A stretch of DNA of 64,000 nt from Strigops habroptila (lineage: Eukaryota; Chordata; Aves; Psittaciformes; Psittacidae), in the NCBI RefSeq assembly GCF_004027225.2, contig NC_044279.2, positions 49,872,744-49,936,743 on the forward strand. The letters are read 5' to 3'. The first letter of the stretch is position 1; the number at the start of each line of letters is the position of its first letter. Under the pieces are notes generated by a model. That model saw only the letters and a list, made by a program, of their open reading frames with translations, was not told the DNA's origin and ran no database searches. Both the position numbers and the translations under genes were made by a program. Below are positions 59,741 to 64,000 of this stretch, in pieces.

Positions 59741-60205
59741 CCTGCAGTGTGAACCAAGGCGAGCTTGCCAGTGCCAGGAGCAGGCTGCGGGCACACGCGC
59801 AAGGCGGAGCAGGAGTGTGGGAGTGCCCCCGGTTTGACATTGCCCCTGGCTGTAGCGCAGCTGCCCGGAGGCTAGGGGGAAGCGCGCGGGCTGGGTGGCA
59901 AGCGCCTAGGTACGGGGCAGTACGAAGGAAGGCTCGGAAGTTCAGGCACAGGGTTTAACCTCCCGCCTGAGCTACTCACCAGCTCGCAGCCTTCCTCAGG
60001 CCTGTCGCAGCTGCGGTGCCTGCCTGACCTAGACAAGGGCAGGGGGCAGCCGAGCGGCAGCTGTGGGGCGCACTCAGCGCCCCGTCCCCGGCGGCTCCTC
60101 GGGGCGCGGCCCAGCAGCCCCGGGCACGGGGTGACCCGACCCCTCCCCCGGCGCGGGGCGCAGGCGTGAGGGGGAATGGGGGGGCCGAAGGGCGTTGGTC
60201 GCGGC

Positions 60206-60217
60206 TGCGCGTGCGCG
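60206..60217 (-). promoter_or_regulatory. SLC25A3: NRF-1 binding site
   Basis: The minus strand reads CGCGCACGCGCA, a perfect match to the nuclear respiratory factor 1 consensus YGCGCAYGCGCR. It lies about 110 bp upstream of the likely start site. NRF-1 activates many nuclear genes for mitochondrial proteins, which agrees with the gene product. Confidence 0.75.
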
Positions 60218-60244
60218 GTACTGCCGGTTGACAGCGCGCCTCCG

Positions 60245-60249
60245 CCAAT
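60245..60249 (+). promoter_or_regulatory. SLC25A3: CCAAT box
   Basis: cgCCAATcgc, an NF-Y-type site about 70-75 bp before the likely transcription start. Confidence 0.55.
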
Positions 60250-60319
60250 CGCTCTGCAGCTTCTTGAGCTGTGACTCCGCCCCTTGCGCCGGCGAAGGAC
60301 AAAGTGACGGAGCCGGGCC

Positions 60320-60358
60320 CGCGGTGAGCCTCTGCGCGAGCTGCCGCCATCTTAGGAG
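60320..60358 (+). other. SLC25A3: SLC25A3 non-coding exon 1 (approximate 5' end)
   Basis: A 5' UTR exon inferred from the GAG|GTGAGT donor at 60,359 and from the family's structure (untranslated first exon, start codon in exon 2). The YY1 motif GCCGCCATCTT lies at 60,343-60,353, a typical position near a start site. The 5' end is a guess. Confidence 0.6.
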
Positions 60359-60507
60359 GTGAGTTAGGACGGCGCGGGGCTGCGCGCTCGCTGGGACCCG
60401 CTGTTCGCCCTGGGGCGACGGGCTGCATCGCGGGTGCGGGGCCAGCCGGCCGGGCCCGTGGCGGGGCCCGCAGACCCACGCCGCTCTGCTCTTTTCGCCC
60501 GCCTCAG

Positions 60508-60661
60508 GTCGCCATGTTCTCCTCCATCGCGCCGCTCGCCCGGCTCAACCCCTTCTACGCGCCGCACTTCCAGCCGGTCCAGGATGGGGTGAGGAAGCGC
60601 GCGGAGCCCACCGAGGCGCCCACCACGCGGCGGAGGTTGGCGGCCGCATCCGCTAGTGAAG
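60508..60661 (+). CDS. SLC25A3: SLC25A3, first coding exon (mitochondrial phosphate carrier), partial gene
   Basis: SLC25A3 imports inorganic phosphate with a proton into the mitochondrial matrix for ATP synthesis. Only the N-terminus is in the window. The exon follows acceptor cgcctcag and the ATG is at 60,514 (gcc before it, an acceptable Kozak context). It encodes MFSSIAPLARLNPFYAPHFQ and continues through PVQDG to LAAASASE, ending in phase 1 at donor GTGAGA. Human starts MFSSVAHLARANPFNTPHLQ. This is the presequence-like N-terminus; the carrier repeats and PX(D/E)XX(K/R) motifs are in later exons beyond the window. The stretch after QDG is more diverged than the start, as is usual for this region. 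The gene runs in the same direction as TMPO. Confidence 0.93.
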
Positions 60662-63600
60662 GTGAGAGCGGGTGGAGGCCGAGGTGAGGTCCGCGGGCGG
60701 TGCAGGCGCCGGTGCCAGCCCGACCTTCGCTCGCGCGGGCTTTCGCCGGCTGGGGTGGCGGAAGAAGGGTCAGCGGTTACGGGACTCGGCCGGGCCAGGG
60801 AGGAGCGGCTCTGTAGCGGGCGCTGGGCCTACGCGCCCGCTTGGAGGACGAGAAAGGGCACGGGCGGGGGAGGCGCTGGCACCTTCTTCCGCTCCCCTTG
60901 GGGTGTGTGCTGAGCGGTAGCGAGGATCTGGCGTCACCGGGGAAGGGCACGGGAAGGTGCTAGTTTGGAATAATTAGTGAGACCGCTGATGGAGCCTGTT
61001 TCGGGGGCAAGAGTGCGTTTTCTGTCTCCTGTGGGCCTGCAGCCTCGAGGACTGGGGCTGTAGGCCTGCACTTCTTTATTCCGTGGAGAAGAGCAGCATG
61101 TGAATCTGGATGGATTTGAAAGACGCTCATTCTTTCTTGCTTTTCCTGTTATTTTTTCCCCTTGTTTATTCAAAGCTGGACATCTGAACATCTAGACACA
61201 TTAGAGGTGCCCTTTGTAGTTGTGAATCATGCAGCACATGGCTCTGCTGTCTAAGATAGAGCAATGCATTTTAGATTTTAAGCGCGAGTGTTTCCTTACT
61301 GCTTTTGTGACTTCCAGAAGTCAAACCTTGATGATACTGCTAATAGTGGAGGTAGATATTAAAGTTCTAATTATTTTAAGCTGTCGGGAACATAAAAGCA
61401 TTCCTCTGCTCTTAATTAAAAAAAGAAAAAAAAAAAAACAAACGAAAAAATAGTACTTTCGGTAAGATACTCTTATGGTTACTGATGTATGTTAATGCTC
61501 TTGCATTATATTTTATATATCACATTCATGTGATATATGAAAGAGAGACAGAACTTGTTGGATTTTATTAAATTTTCAAGAAAGTACTTCTGGCTTTTAG
61601 TGTAGTAATCTTGTTGCTTGCTAACTAAAGCACTAAATTGCTCTTTGGTATGCTAAATATATTCAGTGGGTGCACTTATTTCTTAAAAGCATTAAGCTTA
61701 ATCTTCATCCTGTTTGAAAGCATATGTGGTCAAAGGTGACCAGAGTTTCTTATTCTTTATAGTCTTTTCTGCTGTGTTCATTCTTTCACATACCTGTTGG
61801 TTCTCTGGCCTTTGTGTTGGAGGTTAACATGTTTCGGAAGATATCCGAGCTTACACAAGGTCATACAAAGTCAGTACAAACCACAAGGCCTTTTGGGTTC
61901 AGGTCAGGGCATTAAGTATAACACAGTTCAGAGACAAAGTGTTTTATGATCAGCTCTTGGAATTTGCCCTTGTTAATGTGTCAGATCAGAAGCAGAGAAA
62001 TGAAATAGTTATGATGTAGCTATCTTAACAGCTAGACATGTTTTCATGCTGTAGGTTTATATTTGAGTAGCATCAGGGTGTTTGTCTTAAGTCAGCATCT
62101 AGGTATGTTGGAATAATTTTCTTGCCCTCTGTACTACATGTTTAGCCAGTTCTCTTTTCACGTAACAGTCTTCAGGAAATTTGATTCTTCGAAGATAGTC
62201 TGGTATCTAGTATGGCTTTTTTTCCCTAATACTGCTATACCGCTACAAACTTAGGTACCTGTAAAGAGATGAAGTCTAATCAATACTGTCTTGCTTTTCC
62301 TAATTGCCTGTTTTTGAACACCAAGCCAACAGGTCAGTCTGAATAGCATTGTGATAAAGCAGATACGTAAAGCTCTAGTTTTCTGTGGCTTCTGCAGTTG
62401 TCTGTCAGTTGAGGAGTGTGACTTGTAACAGTAAATTGTTGTGAAAACGGGAATGCGAACAAACGCTTCTGGTATCTGGGCAGGATGGTAACTGCTGCAG
62501 TACTGTTGTGCTGCAGGCCAAAGATTCACCTAGACAGAGCTGCTCTGAAATACAGACGCAAGAGTCTGTTCTCTGATTACACTTGCATAGAAAACCATGT
62601 TTGTGTTTAATGTTATTCTAGCAAGTTGTAAGCGGAATATTACTGCTGTCTGCAAATCTGCTAGCATAACCAAGCTATTTTAGAGGTACATGTGGTTCCT
62701 GGACCAACATATTTACAGTCTTGAGCAGTATCTCAATTAAAAAATTCTCATAGGTTATGCATTTTTCTGATTGTTAACTAGTTTCATCCTTCAAGTATAG
62801 GCTTAATATGGTGTCTGTGTTTCAGTATTTGTTATTCTAAAGTCGAGGAAAAGTGGTGTTTTTATTGCCTTGGTGATTATGAAGAGTAACGTGAGAAATA
62901 TGAATGTAAAAGGCAGTATAAAACCTGGAATAGTTGGGAGAAGCAGCTCCCTTATAATAGCAAAGTTAAAAGCTGGATAAGCCTGCTAGTGTTAACTGGT
63001 GTTCTGTTGATGCTGTTGAATGTAGTTGTAAATTTTTGTTGATGTTTATAAAGGAATTTATTGCAGAAGCAAAAAAAGCCCAAAGAAGTTCTGAGAAACT
63101 CTGAATAAGATGGGGTTTTGCTGTCTTTTTATTTTCATTAGTGTTTTTGTGAAGATCTTAATAAGTTGCTGTAACACTAATGTCTGTTCCATTATATTGA
63201 AGTAACACCACTAGATCTAACAGCAAAAGAACCTAGATTGTCTGTTTCTACTCTGGGGATTATTTTCTACATGATGTATTTTTTATATGCTTATTCAGTA
63301 TATTAATTTTGGTTTTGCTTATATATTTAAAATGCTAAGTATAATAGCAGAATGGTGTTGCTACCTTGTACTTATTTCATACTGTTAGTTGTAAAACTTG
63401 CCAAAAAAATTGTGAAGTTCCTGGTTGCACCTAATCATACCCTTCTGTAACTTCTTTGAAAATGGAAGAGGGAAACTGATTCTTTTTTTCTAGCTCAAGT
63501 AACTTCGTTTTATTGGAATTTATGAAAATTCATAACCTATTATTTTAAGACTGGATGGTTTCATGCATAGTACTGTATGGAACAATGCAAATGAAGTATC

Positions 63601-64000
63601 CCTGATTAAACATGATGGGGAAGATTCTTTCATGAACCTTGTTTATAGGCATTGAATGTGATAATTAATAATCTGCACTTTCACCAAACAAAAGCTGTAT
63701 AAATCTGAGATTCTGTTTTAGAATGAAAATAAATAAAATCTGTATAAAGAATCTGAGAAATACTTGAAAATGTATCTGCATAAGGAAAAAATCCAGTGCT
63801 GATCTTGTAGATCTGTATGGTTTCTACTTAAATACAGAAGTTGCACTATCGTGGAATATTTAACCAAAGAAGCTATAATACCAGAGAAATACTATTCTTG
63901 CTTGATTCCTTGATGTAAGAAAATTTTGGACATTGCAGCTATGAGTCATAATTTCTGTTAGCAGCTTCTGGGATTCATTTCTATGGTTTAAGTGTGCTGA
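60662..64000 (+). other. SLC25A3: SLC25A3 intron (continues past the window)
   Basis: No further SLC25A3 exon is recognisable before the window ends; in particular I do not find the GGIISCGTTHT-type sequence of the next exon. An A-rich tract lies at about 61,419-61,450 and a short palindrome at 61,515. In mammals SNORA53 is hosted in an intron of this gene; I cannot confirm a counterpart here by eye. Confidence 0.75.
61515..61538. repeat. Near-palindrome, two 11-bp arms with 2-base centre
   Basis: ATATATCACAT and ATGTGATATAT are exact reverse complements separated by TC. AT-rich and cruciform-prone, it lies in the SLC25A3 intron. Confidence 0.85.

Larger units (their letters stand above)
59750..60950. 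promoter_or_regulatory. SLC25A3: CpG island and promoter of SLC25A3
   Basis: Dense CpG sequence spanning the first two SLC25A3 exons and about 0.6 kb upstream. No TATA box. Visible elements are a perfect NRF-1 site (60,206), CCAAT (60,245), a GC box (ctccgcccc near 60,273) and a YY1 motif in exon 1 (60,343). This is the layout of a constitutively active gene for a mitochondrial protein. Confidence 0.88.

Noticed and set aside
63204-63235. A short stretch translating to VTPLDLTAKEP that recalls the mitochondrial carrier PLDLVK motif
   Set aside because: Only four residues agree, there is no acceptor or donor around it, and the flanking translation does not resemble SLC25A3.

Overview
This is vertebrate genomic DNA, almost certainly from a bird. 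The evidence is several CR1 LINE 3' ends, one solo LTR of a family common in neoavian genomes, compact introns without mammalian SINEs, and protein sequences clearly orthologous to, but diverged from, mammalian TMPO and SLC25A3. The gene order (tRNA-Asp and tRNA-Trp, then TMPO, then SLC25A3, all on one strand apart from one inverted tRNA copy) matches my recollection of human 12q23.1. No bacterial-type systems (operons, CRISPR, IS elements) are present.

Layout. Bases 1 to about 23,350 are AT-rich intergenic DNA with no recognisable gene; they hold CR1 fragments, an LTR fossil, short perfect hairpins and one candidate CTCF motif. From about 23,500 to 25,250 a CpG-rich island contains three tRNA genes: a diverged tRNA-Asp(GUC) on +, a canonical tRNA-Asp(GUC) on - (the pair forms an inverted repeat) and a tRNA-Trp(CCA) on +, each followed by an RNA polymerase III T-run terminator. 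From 25.3 to 30.7 kb there is a gene-poor spacer with one CR1. A second CpG island (about 30,730-32,250) is the TMPO promoter, with two CCAAT boxes 32 bp apart.

TMPO (thymopoietin/LAP2) fills 31.5 to about 55 kb. I can place eleven coding exons with consistent splice sites and phases. They encode an inner-nuclear-membrane protein with a LEM-like domain, a LEM domain, a lamin/chromatin-binding middle and a C-terminal membrane anchor. Five consecutive middle exons (two of them candidates) are multiples of three in phase 0, so they can be skipped freely. Three of them total 109 codons, the size of the segment that separates the beta and gamma isoforms in mammals. The mammal-specific LAP2-alpha exon is not seen.

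From about 55 to 59.7 kb is the TMPO 3' region and intergenic DNA. A third CpG island (about 59,750-60,950) carries the SLC25A3 (mitochondrial phosphate carrier) promoter, with a CCAAT box, a perfect NRF-1 site and a YY1 motif. It is followed by a non-coding first exon and the first coding exon; the rest of SLC25A3 lies beyond the window.

No wholly new system is evident. The most useful observations are the tRNA/TMPO linkage with an unequal inverted tRNA-Asp pair, a possible extra TMPO cassette exon, a near-consensus CTCF site in TMPO intron 1, the promoter architecture of both genes, and four short perfect hairpins that look like template-switch products.
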